NCBI GenBank assembly: GCA_020341875.1 | Contig: CP070839.1 | Location: forward strand, 485,222-490,650 | Length of the DNA stretch: 5,429 nt | Origin: Candidatus Zixiibacteriota bacterium | Lineage (GTDB): Bacteria > Zixibacteria > MSB-5A5 > SM1-73 | Direction: 5' to 3' | In this document: positions 1-4,979 of the stretch, one piece after another | Position numbering within the stretch: position 1 is the first letter of the stretch | How the letters are laid out: the number at the start of each line of letters is the position of its first letter | Notes under the pieces: model-generated | What the model was told of the DNA's origin: nothing | The model's database searches: none | What the model saw: only the letters and a program-made list of their open reading frames with translations | Position numbers and translations under genes: made by a program

Positions 1-225
1 GAAGGAGAGGAACCTTAAGGCTGCGTTCTTGGCTTCGTTCTCACTTTTTTGCTGCAGGATCTCTTTGATCCTGCGCTCGGTCAGATCCTCACCCCTTTCC
101 AGACCCAGCCTGGACACGACCTCTTCATCCACCCCGAAAGCGAACTTGCCGTCAATGAAAACCGATCGCCGTCGGGGATCTTTCTTCTGAGCTTGAATCC
201 GGGTAATGGTCTTATTCTTCGCCAT
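1..225 (-). CDS. recX: RecX, regulator of RecA (N-terminal part, cut by window edge)
   Basis: The first 75 codons are present and the frame is still open at base 1, so the C-terminal part lies outside the window. RecX proteins bind RecA filaments and modulate, usually inhibit, RecA activity; in many bacteria recX directly follows recA, as here (47-base gap). The protein starts MAKNKTITRIQAQKKD, followed by RRSVFIDGKFAFGVDEEVV at about residues 20-38. This matches the family pattern of a basic start, a short beta-hairpin with a D-G-x-F-A-F core, then the first helical repeat (L-x-x-G-x-x-L, then I-K-E-I-L). The end, NAALRFLSF, fits the usual A-L-x-F-L-S-x that precedes the R-P-R-S motif. ATG at 225 is the only reasonable start; no strong Shine-Dalgarno precedes it, so translation may depend on coupling with recA. 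The assignment rests on sequence pattern and synteny. Confidence 0.88.
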   Translation of the reverse strand, partial: MAKNKTITRIQAQKKDPRRRSVFIDGKFAFGVDEEVVSRLGLERGEDLTERRIKEILQQKSENEAKNAALRFLSF

Positions 226-272
226 GGTCCGACGCGGTCTTTGTTGGCTGAAATCCTAGGAGCGCAACGGGC

Positions 273-1316
273 CTACTTCTTGACCGGTTCCTCTTCTTTT
301 GCCTTTTCTTTCTCCTTGATCAGGCCCAGCCTGGTTCTTATTTTCCGGTCGATCTCCTGTGCCAAGTCCGGGTTCTCCAGCAACAATCTAGCGGCGTTGT
401 CCCTTCCCTGTCCCAGTCTCTCATCTTTGTATGAGAACCAGGTGCCGCTCTTGTCCACCACCTTCTGGGCCACTCCCAGATCGATCAGCTCTCCGAATCC
501 GTAGATCCCCTTTCCGTAGATTATGTCGAACTCGGCGCTCTTGAAAGGGGGTGCCACCTTGTTCTTGACCACCCGGACCCGAGTGCGCGATCCTAGGATT
601 CTATCCGCCTCCTTGATGGAGGAAATCCGCCTTATGTCTAGCCTAACCGACGAGTAGAACTTAAGGGCGTTGCCGCCGGGCGTGGTCTCCGGGTTGCCGA
701 ACATCACCCCGATCTTCATCCTGATCTGGTTGATGAAGACCAGGCAGGTTTTGGATTTGCTGATGCTGCCGGCGAGCTTTCTCATGGCCTGGGACATTAG
801 CCTGGCCTGCAGCCCCATATGCGAGTCGCCCATCTCCCCTTCGATCTCCGCCTTGGGAACCAAGGCAGCCACCGAATCAACGGCTATGACGTCCACTGCT
901 CCGCTTCGCACCAGGGTCTCGGCAATCTCCAGAGCCTGCTCACCGGTGTCGGGCTGCGAGACCAAGAGATCGTCGATATCCACACCCAGATTCTTAGCGT
1001 AGGCGGCGTCAAAAGCGTGCTCTGCGTCGATGAACGCGGCTATACCTCCTTGCTTTTGCGCCTCCGCCATGATGTGCAAGGCCAAGCTGGTTTTGCCTGA
1101 GGCTTCCGGCCCGAATACCTCCACTATCCTTCCTCTGGGCACGCCGCCCACGCCTAAGGCGGCATCCAGGCCCAGCGAGCCGGTGGATATCACCGGTATG
1201 CTTTCGCCCAGCGAGTCGGTCCCCAGCTTCATGATGGACCCCTTGCCAAACTGCCGTTCTATCTGGGTAACCGCCTGTTGCAAGGCTTTCTTCCTCTCTT
1301 CCTGTATGTCTGCCAT
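273..1316 (-). CDS. recA: RecA recombinase
   Basis: RecA is the ATP-dependent DNA strand-exchange protein of homologous recombination, and its filament is the co-protease for LexA-type repressors. The 347-residue product is full length (E. coli 352). Walker A GPEASGKT is at 69-76, the catalytic glutamate is E99 in FIDAEHAFD, and Walker B VIAVDS is at 143-148. Loop L1 (EGEMGDSHMGLQAR) is at 159-172, and loop L2 with INQIRMKIG and TTPGGNALKF spans about 195-220. The C-terminal domain contains LGQGRDNAAR (301-310) and ends in a charged Lys/Glu-rich tail from about 333. There is no intein or frameshift. I chose ATG at 1316 because GAGGTG (1323-1328) lies six bases upstream; an in-frame GTG at 1325 overlaps that site and would add only three residues. 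The gap of 288 bases from thpR suggests recA may have its own promoter, but I found no convincing -35/-10 pair or LexA box. recX follows closely. Confidence 0.98.
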   Translation of the reverse strand: MADIQEERKKALQQAVTQIERQFGKGSIMKLGTDSLGESIPVISTGSLGLDAALGVGGVPRGRIVEVFGPEASGKTSLALHIMAEAQKQGGIAAFIDAEHAFDAAYAKNLGVDIDDLLVSQPDTGEQALEIAETLVRSGAVDVIAVDSVAALVPKAEIEGEMGDSHMGLQARLMSQAMRKLAGSISKSKTCLVFINQIRMKIGVMFGNPETTPGGNALKFYSSVRLDIRRISSIKEADRILGSRTRVRVVKNKVAPPFKSAEFDIIYGKGIYGFGELIDLGVAQKVVDKSGTWFSYKDERLGQGRDNAARLLLENPDLAQEIDRKIRTRLGLIKEKEKAKEEEPVKK

Positions 1317-1322
1317 CTTTCT

Positions 1323-1328
1323 CACCTC
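1323..1328 (-). promoter_or_regulatory. Ribosome binding site of recA
   Basis: On the minus strand GAGGTG is followed by six bases and then ATG at 1316. This decides the start codon: the alternative in-frame GTG at 1325 lies inside the site itself and so cannot use it. Confidence 0.7.
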
Positions 1329-1430
1329 ACTTTCCTAACCGTTTTGGCTTTTTTTGAGAATCCCTTCTGCAAGACCTCGTTCCCATCGCTGATCAACATC
1401 TGATCCGCTTAATCCGTTGACCGTTTCCGA

Positions 1431-1446
1431 GCCGGACGAAGCCGGC
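1431..1446 (-). other. Short GC-rich hairpin in the recA upstream region
   Basis: Arms GCCGG (1431-1435) and CCGGC (1442-1446) enclose a six-base loop about 115 bases upstream of the recA start. No T-run follows on the minus strand, so it is not a canonical intrinsic terminator. It could be part of the recA leader or a remnant of the neighbouring repeat element. A second weaker inverted repeat, GATCA/TGATC, lies at 1391-1405. Confidence 0.35.
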
Positions 1447-1471
1447 CCCTACAAATTCCGTTTGTTTGGTA

Positions 1472-1605
1472 ATCCGTTCAATCCTTCAGGCAAAGCCTTC
1501 ACTTCATGCCGCACTTCGTCCTGAGACTCAGTGTCGAAGGAAGTGCACTCAGCGCGAGGCAGGACAAGTCCGCTGGCATGAACCGCACGGTTCACGCCGC
1601 TGACC
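1472..1605 (-). repeat. Composite palindromic intergenic element, long copy (134 bases)
   Basis: This element begins at the thpR stop codon and reaches to within about 155 bases of recA. Its thpR-proximal end (1575-1605) matches 2241-2271 after cinA at 27 of 31 positions by eye. Its far end (1472-1501) matches 2198-2227 at 27 of 30. Read as minus-strand RNA, the proximal end folds into an 11-base-pair stem, GGCGTGAACCG with CGGTTCATGCC (1575-1598), starting six bases after the thpR stop. The far end carries a small AGGC/GCCT hairpin. The middle (about 1502-1574) is absent from the short copy and holds a REP-like palindrome around 1512-1541. No coding potential or transposase is visible. It resembles a REP/MITE-type non-autonomous repeat; a role in 3'-end protection or transcript processing is inference. 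Confidence 0.75.
1512..1546. repeat. REP-like palindrome nested in the long element
   Basis: The core CTGAGACTCAG (1521-1531) is a perfect palindrome around a central A. It is flanked by CTTCG on the left (1514-1518) and CGAAG on the right (1535-1539), then by outer CACTTC (1512-1517) and GAAGTG (1539-1544). The pattern TCCTGAG (1519-1525), eight bases, TCGAAGGA (1534-1541) recurs at 4880-4903 with a nine-base spacer. Similar TCCTGAG...TCGAAGGA palindromes are, from general knowledge, common as dispersed repeats in many bacterial genomes. Confidence 0.65.
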
Positions 1606-2162
1606 TATCCAACAAGAGGTATTTTCTTCAACGGCGTATAAATCGCTCCGCCAGGATCGAGCTGGCTTTTCATCACCACCACCTCATTTACCTGGATGTC
1701 CTCGGTCTGAAAATCTGACGACGATACCAGTTCCATGAGCTTTTCAATATTTTTGGGAGACTTCACCCTCCCTACGGTGAAATGCGCTGAGTATTTCCTC
1801 TTCTCCTTGGGGAAGCCGATCTTCTCCATCTCCTGCTCGATTCCTGCCGTCAGGAGAGAGAGTTCTTCCTGGCCCGAACCGGCCCCTATCCATATCACCC
1901 TTGGTCTTCTTGGGTTGGGGAAAGCACCCGTTCCCTTTAGACTCATAGTGAACTTTCTGGCTCCTTCCACTGCTTTCTGCGTGGCGGAGAATACCTCGTC
2001 TATCTTCTCCTCCGGAACCTCTCCCAAGAACTTCAGGGTGACGTGAATGTTTTTCGGCTTGACCCAGGAGACGTGGGTGTCCGTTTTCTTGAGTGGAGCT
2101 TGAAGCTGCTCGATTTCTTTTTTGATCTTTTCCGGCAATTCAACCGCTATGAAGGTCCGCAT
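1605..2162 (-). CDS. thpR: RNA 2',3'-cyclic phosphodiesterase (ThpR/LigT, 2H family)
   Basis: This is a small cytoplasmic enzyme of the 2H phosphoesterase superfamily. It opens 2',3'-cyclic phosphates on RNA to 2'-phosphates and was first described for tRNA-half ligation. The 185-residue protein has both signature histidine motifs: HVTL at 40-43 (within NIHVTLKFLGEV) and HFTV at 127-130 (within YSAHFTVGRV). It also has the typical start MRTFIAVELPEKIK and the family's RVIWIG segment at 88-93. The length is normal and both catalytic histidines are present. The ATG at 2162 is preceded only by a weak AGGA six to nine bases upstream. That leader duplicates the first codons (10-base direct repeat at 2149-2158 and 2161-2170). 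It lies 95 bases after cinA, with a repeat element between, and its stop codon abuts a second copy of that element. Pairing of thpR with cinA upstream of recA recurs in several bacterial groups. The physiological substrate is unknown here. Confidence 0.95.
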   Translation of the reverse strand: MRTFIAVELPEKIKKEIEQLQAPLKKTDTHVSWVKPKNIHVTLKFLGEVPEEKIDEVFSATQKAVEGARKFTMSLKGTGAFPNPRRPRVIWIGAGSGQEELSLLTAGIEQEMEKIGFPKEKRKYSAHFTVGRVKSPKNIEKLMELVSSSDFQTEDIQVNEVVVMKSQLDPGGAIYTPLKKIPLVG

Positions 2163-2170
2163 GAAGGTCC
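2149..2170. repeat. 10-base tandem repeat across the thpR start codon
   Basis: ATGAAGGTCC occurs at 2149-2158 and again at 2161-2170, a 12-base period. On the minus strand the copies are the thpR leader (GGACCTTC just before ATG) and codons 2-5. It may be a small local duplication that supplies the weak AGGA ribosome contact. Confidence 0.6.
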
Positions 2171-2197
2171 TATTTTACATTAAGGTTTTTCCGTTTC

Positions 2198-2271
2198 ATC
2201 CGCTCAATCCTTCAGGCTACGCCTTCAGGACGTGTCAGCTGACACGAACCGGACGGTTCATGCCGCTGACC
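2198..2271 (-). repeat. Composite palindromic intergenic element, short copy (74 bases)
   Basis: This is the short copy of the element at 1472-1605. The cinA-proximal end (2241-2271) includes the last codons and the TGA stop of cinA. As minus-strand RNA it folds into an 11-base-pair stem, GGCATGAACCG with CGGTTCGTGTC (2241-2264). Next is a perfect 16-base palindrome, CGTGTCAGCTGACACG (2231-2246), which shares its GTGTC arm with the first stem, so the two folds are mutually exclusive. The far end has the direct repeat CCTTCAGG (2209-2216 and 2222-2229) around an AGGC/GCCT hairpin. No T-run follows on the minus strand, so this is not a standard Rho-independent terminator. Confidence 0.75.
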
Positions 2272-3508
2272 GGTTTTTTATCAAGAACAATCTCACCAGA
2301 TTCAAAGCCGCTTGAGCAGCTCGCTCCCTGTTGACGTTTCGATCCTCTCCGAACATAAACTTGCGGGCAAAGGAGTCGTTCTCGTGGGCCAGACCTACGA
2401 ACACCAGTCCTACCGGCTTCTGCGGCGTTCCGCCGGTCGGTCCGGCAACTCCGGTCACGGACAGACCGTAGTCGGTCCTGGCCAGCTTTCTGACGCCCTC
2501 GGCCATCAGGATTGCCACCTGTTCTGAAACCGCTCCATGTCTTTCGATCATCTCGCCAGGCACGTTCAGAAGTTGGGTCTTGGCCTGGTTGCTGTAGGTG
2601 ATCACTCCTCTCTCGAAGTATTCGGAGCTTCCCGACACGTTTGTGAGCCTGGCCCCGATGAGACCGCCGGTACATGACTCCGCCACTGCTATGGTCTGTT
2701 TCTTTTCCGACAGCAGTTTGCCCACGACCTTCTCCAGAGTCTCCTTGTCTGTGCCGTAGACAAAGTCTCCCAGAGCCTCTCTGATCTTTTGCTCAAACTC
2801 ATCAAGTTTGACCTGCGCATGACGCTCCTCTCCCGACTCCGCGGTCAACCTGATGTCCACGCCCAGGTAGCCGGGAAGGAATGCGACCTTGACATCCTCC
2901 TTGGGATCGATCAGCCTCTCGATCTCTTCATATATGGCGGATTCTGAGATCCCGGTGGTCTTCAGCTTTCGGTGAAGGATGAAATGCCGCGGTTTCCTTT
3001 CTCTTAAGGCGGGAAGGATCTCATTCTCCACCATCCACTTCATCTCGGCCGGTACACCCGGCACGGCAAAAAAGAGGGTTTCGTCATCTTCGATAAATAT
3101 CCCCGGGGCCACTCCCCATAAATTGGAGAGGGCTTTGGCTCCTTGGGGAATCAGCGCCTGATTCTGGTTTACCTTGGGCATGGGGCTGCCCCGTTTTCGA
3201 AAAGACTCCTCGATCTGTTTTAAAATCTCCTGGTGAAATATCAGATTTCTCTTAAACGCCTTTACCACCGCTTTCTTGGTCAGGTCGTCCTGGGTGGGAC
3301 CCAACCCTCCTGAGGCAATGATGACATCGGCCCTGGTTCGGGCGACATCCAACGCCTCCGTTATCCTGTTTATGTCGTCTCCCACGCTGGTCTTGAAAAC
3401 CACCTCGATTCCTTCAGCGGTCAAACTCTCGCCTATGAAACTGGAATTGGTGTCCTGAATCTGCCCGTAAAGCAACTCGTCTCCTATGGTGATGATTTCC
3501 GCTTTCAT
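2258..3508 (-). CDS. cinA: CinA-family protein: MoCF-like domain plus NMN deamidase (PncC) domain
   Basis: The 416-residue protein is full length for two-domain CinA. Residues 1-170 form the MoCF/COG1058 domain, which in characterised CinA proteins has ADP-ribose pyrophosphatase activity. It opens with AEIITIGDELLYGQIQDTN and carries the GGLGPTQDD loop at 67-75 and FAVPGVPAEM at 147-156. Residues about 255-411 form the C-terminal nicotinamide mononucleotide deamidase domain of pyridine nucleotide recycling, with AESCTGG at 276-282, YSNQAK at 305-310, GVAGPTGG at 353-360 and KPVGLVFVGL at 364-373. The key motifs are intact. ATG at 3508 is preceded by GAGGG with a six-base spacer. The gene lies 35 bases after pgpA, so it is probably cotranscribed. 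The last four codons (RSAA) and the stop lie inside a repeated element, so the natural C-terminus may have been replaced. The name comes from competence induction in pneumococcus; that role is not implied here. Confidence 0.96.
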   Translation of the reverse strand: MKAEIITIGDELLYGQIQDTNSSFIGESLTAEGIEVVFKTSVGDDINRITEALDVARTRADVIIASGGLGPTQDDLTKKAVVKAFKRNLIFHQEILKQIEESFRKRGSPMPKVNQNQALIPQGAKALSNLWGVAPGIFIEDDETLFFAVPGVPAEMKWMVENEILPALRERKPRHFILHRKLKTTGISESAIYEEIERLIDPKEDVKVAFLPGYLGVDIRLTAESGEERHAQVKLDEFEQKIREALGDFVYGTDKETLEKVVGKLLSEKKQTIAVAESCTGGLIGARLTNVSGSSEYFERGVITYSNQAKTQLLNVPGEMIERHGAVSEQVAILMAEGVRKLARTDYGLSVTGVAGPTGGTPQKPVGLVFVGLAHENDSFARKFMFGEDRNVNRERAAQAALNLVRLFLIKNRSAA

Positions 3509-3543
3509 ATCAGTCCCTCAAGTACGGATAATCTGAGTTGCCT

Positions 3544-3993
3544 TCAGCCTGCGAGATACAGGATGAGATGCAGGCTCAGGTTGGCATAGATGCCGGCTAT
3601 CACGTCGTCCAAGGTCACCCCCCAACCTCCCTTGAGTTTCTCCACGCTCCTTGCGGGAGGAGGCTTGATTATGTCGAATAGCCTGAAGAGCAGAAATGCT
3701 CCGGCAAACGACCGGATGTCTTTGGACACGAATATCAAGGATATCACCATGCCGGCGACCTCGTCTATGACGATAGGGCTTCCATCCTTGCCGAAGAACT
3801 CCTCACCCCGGGTGGCCAGCCAGACGCTCAAGAAAACGAGACCTATGCCGGCAGGTAGTAATATATAAAAAAAAGACGGAATGAAAAACCAAATTATCAC
3901 CAGGGTGATCATGCTGGCAAAAGTCCCCGGGGCAACCGGGAAATACCCGGCGAAGAAGAACGTGCAGCCCAGTTTGGTCAGTTGATTCTTCAT
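3544..3993 (-). CDS. pgpA: Phosphatidylglycerophosphatase A
   Basis: This integral membrane phosphatase converts phosphatidylglycerophosphate to phosphatidylglycerol, the step after PgsA. From ATG at 3993 the protein has 149 residues (E. coli PgpA 172). The signature segments are in order: GYFPVAPGTFAS at 16-27, VIDEVAGM at 75-82, FRLFDIIKPPPAR at 103-115 and GGWGVTLDDVIAGIYA at 122-137. The acidic residues expected for metal and phosphate chemistry (D77, E78, D107, D129, D130) are present. Hydrophobic stretches at about 28-60, 80-104 and 131-148 fit several membrane passes. The reading frame extends upstream to 4242, but that extension lies inside pgsA in another frame, is rich in His and Arg, and lacks family similarity. 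ATG at 3993 starts directly before the conserved region and has AGGTG nine bases upstream. It is 26 bases after pgsA, consistent with one operon and consecutive reactions. Confidence 0.95.
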   Translation of the reverse strand: MKNQLTKLGCTFFFAGYFPVAPGTFASMITLVIIWFFIPSFFYILLPAGIGLVFLSVWLATRGEEFFGKDGSPIVIDEVAGMVISLIFVSKDIRSFAGAFLLFRLFDIIKPPPARSVEKLKGGWGVTLDDVIAGIYANLSLHLILYLAG

Positions 3994-4019
3994 CGATTTG
4001 AGCACCTGGAGCTTGTGAG

Positions 4020-4607
4020 TTATTTCAGTACGCCTTTGAGCAAGAAAGCGTTCTTGACCAGATAGTCGATTCCCGTTCCCACGGTTAGAAGCATGGTGAT
4101 GAAGATCATTCCATCGAATATCCGGAAGACCCAGTCGGTGGTGAAGATGCTCCAATCGTTGCCCATGGGAAGCAGCGTTGATTTGGCATTGATATACACA
4201 AGTATGATTATGATCACCGCCATCTGGCAGCCGGTTTTCCATTTGGCCGGGTAGGAAGGCAGTATGACTACGCCCTTGTAAGCGGCCAAACTCCTGAAGC
4301 CGGTGACGAAGAATTCCCGGAGTATCATCACCAGGACCATCCAGGTCTGAACGTAGCCCAAAGCAACGAAGGAGATAAAGGCGGTGGAGACTAATATCTT
4401 GTCTGCCAGCGGGTCCATGAATTTGCCGAATCCGGTTATCACCCCGGTCTTCCTGGCTAAGTGCCCGTCGTACACATCCGTTAACGCCGCCACGATAAAG
4501 ATGAAGGTGGCCAGATAGCGCAGATACATGTTGTCGATCATAAGGAAGACCAGGAAGAAAGGAGCTAAGATAATTCTGGCTATGGTCAGCTTGTTGGGGA
4601 GATTCAT
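4020..4607 (-). CDS. pgsA: CDP-diacylglycerol--glycerol-3-phosphate 3-phosphatidyltransferase
   Basis: PgsA makes phosphatidylglycerophosphate from CDP-diacylglycerol and glycerol-3-phosphate in the cytoplasmic membrane, the committed step to phosphatidylglycerol. The 195-residue protein has the usual length and the canonical start MNLPNKLTIARI. The CDP-alcohol phosphatidyltransferase signature D-x2-D-G-x2-A-R-x8-G-x3-D-x3-D is complete, with D44, D47, G48, A51, R52, G61, D65 and D69. LREFFVTGFR at 96-105 and KWKTGCQM at 122-129 are further conserved features that separate PgsA from other family members. Hydrophobic segments at about 11-24, 31-43, 71-98, 128-140 and 166-183 fit a polytopic membrane protein. 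The ATG at 4607 has only GGA at a suitable distance, so initiation may be weak or coupled to upstream translation. A candidate promoter lies at 4687-4715. pgpA follows after 26 bases. Confidence 0.96.
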   Translation of the reverse strand: MNLPNKLTIARIILAPFFLVFLMIDNMYLRYLATFIFIVAALTDVYDGHLARKTGVITGFGKFMDPLADKILVSTAFISFVALGYVQTWMVLVMILREFFVTGFRSLAAYKGVVILPSYPAKWKTGCQMAVIIIILVYINAKSTLLPMGNDWSIFTTDWVFRIFDGMIFITMLLTVGTGIDYLVKNAFLLKGVLK

Positions 4608-4686
4608 CTGCTATCCGAACGGCCTTCGATGCTTTCCTTCTGTCTTGGCTTTCACTCCTGAGGGCTTGTCCGCCTCCAAAACACTT

Positions 4687-4715
4687 AATTTATGAAGATT
4701 CTCCTTTCGAATCAA
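4687..4715 (-). promoter_or_regulatory. Candidate sigma-70-type promoter for pgsA operon
   Basis: Read on the minus strand, TTGATT (4710-4715) is followed by a 17-base spacer and then TAAATT (4687-4692). Each hexamer matches the consensus at four of six positions. It lies in the most AT-rich part of the gap, about 80 bases upstream of the pgsA ATG. Nothing else in the gap gives a better pair with acceptable spacing. Confidence 0.35.
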
Positions 4716-4848
4716 TGTTTTTTTACGACAGCTCTGAACAAGTGGGTTTTCGAGGTGCTATTTTGGGGTGTGAAGCTTTGCGCTGAAGGATGGTTGACAA
4801 CCTGTTTTGTCAAGCAGTCCTTTGGTTCGACTTTGCTCACCACCCTGT

Positions 4849-4954
4849 CTTCGACTCCTCACTTCGTCCTGCCCTTCGGTCCTGAGACCTAAGGGTCGAA
4901 GGAAGACTCAGTGTCGAAGCAAGGTCGCTCAGACTCGAGGAGAGCCTCTCGAAG
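4849..4954. repeat. REP-like palindrome cluster
   Basis: Three CTTCG motifs (4849-4853, 4862-4866, 4874-4878) face three CGAAG motifs (4897-4901, 4914-4918, 4950-4954). At the centre is a strong hairpin at 4872-4895: CCCTT pairs with AAGGG, GGTC with GACC, one C/T mismatch lies between them, and the loop is CTGA. TCCTGAG (4880-4886), nine bases, TCGAAGGA (4896-4903) repeats the motif at 1519-1541. CACTTCGTCCTG (4860-4871) and GACTCAGTGTCGAAG (4904-4918) also match the 1512-1539 region, as if extra palindrome material had been inserted between those two halves. GAGG/CCTC (about 4937-4948) adds a further small stem. The cluster begins about 25 bases after the DUF3795 stop; no T-run follows on the minus strand. 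Confidence 0.65.
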
Positions 4955-4979
4955 GGCGGCCATGCTTGACCTACAAAAC

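Larger units (their letters stand above)
4608..4979. other. 372-base gap between the DUF3795 gene and pgsA
   Basis: No convincing gene is present. From the DUF3795 end, the gap holds a cluster of REP-like palindromes (about 4849-4954), then an AT-richer stretch with an inverted repeat TTGACAA/TTGTCAA (4794-4800 and 4807-4813), a candidate minus-strand promoter (4687-4715) and about 80 bases of leader before pgsA. Short open frames exist on both strands but lack good start signals or recognisable protein patterns. One minus-strand frame ends in TAG at 4611-4613, three bases before the pgsA start. Confidence 0.6.

Noticed and set aside
49..504. 151-codon plus-strand frame across the recX-recA junction
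   Set aside because: It is antisense to two recognisable genes and its Ser/Pro/Leu-rich composition is typical of an antisense shadow.
1579..1594. Gram-positive type LexA (DinR) box
   Set aside because: TGAACCG-CA-CGGTTCA resembles the inverted GAAC/GTTC motif, but the spacing between GAAC and GTTC is six bases, not four. It is also explained by the repeat hairpin shared with the cinA 3' end, and it lies far from the recA start.
1472..1605. CRISPR array or insertion sequence explaining the intergenic repeats
   Set aside because: There are only two dispersed copies separated by a gene, no regular repeat-spacer pattern, and no transposase or cas gene in the window.
2235..2675. 146-codon open frame on the minus strand overlapping cinA
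   Set aside because: It is an Arg/Gly-rich off-frame shadow of the well-conserved cinA C-terminal domain.
3994..4242. Upstream extension of the pgpA reading frame by 83 codons
   Set aside because: It lies wholly or mostly inside pgsA in another frame, is rich in His and Arg, has no PgpA similarity, and the ATG at 3993 sits directly before the conserved domain with a ribosome site.
4872..4895. Rho-independent terminator after the DUF3795 gene
   Set aside because: The hairpin is strong but no run of T follows it on the minus strand, and its sequence is shared with a REP-like repeat elsewhere. It may still affect transcript stability.
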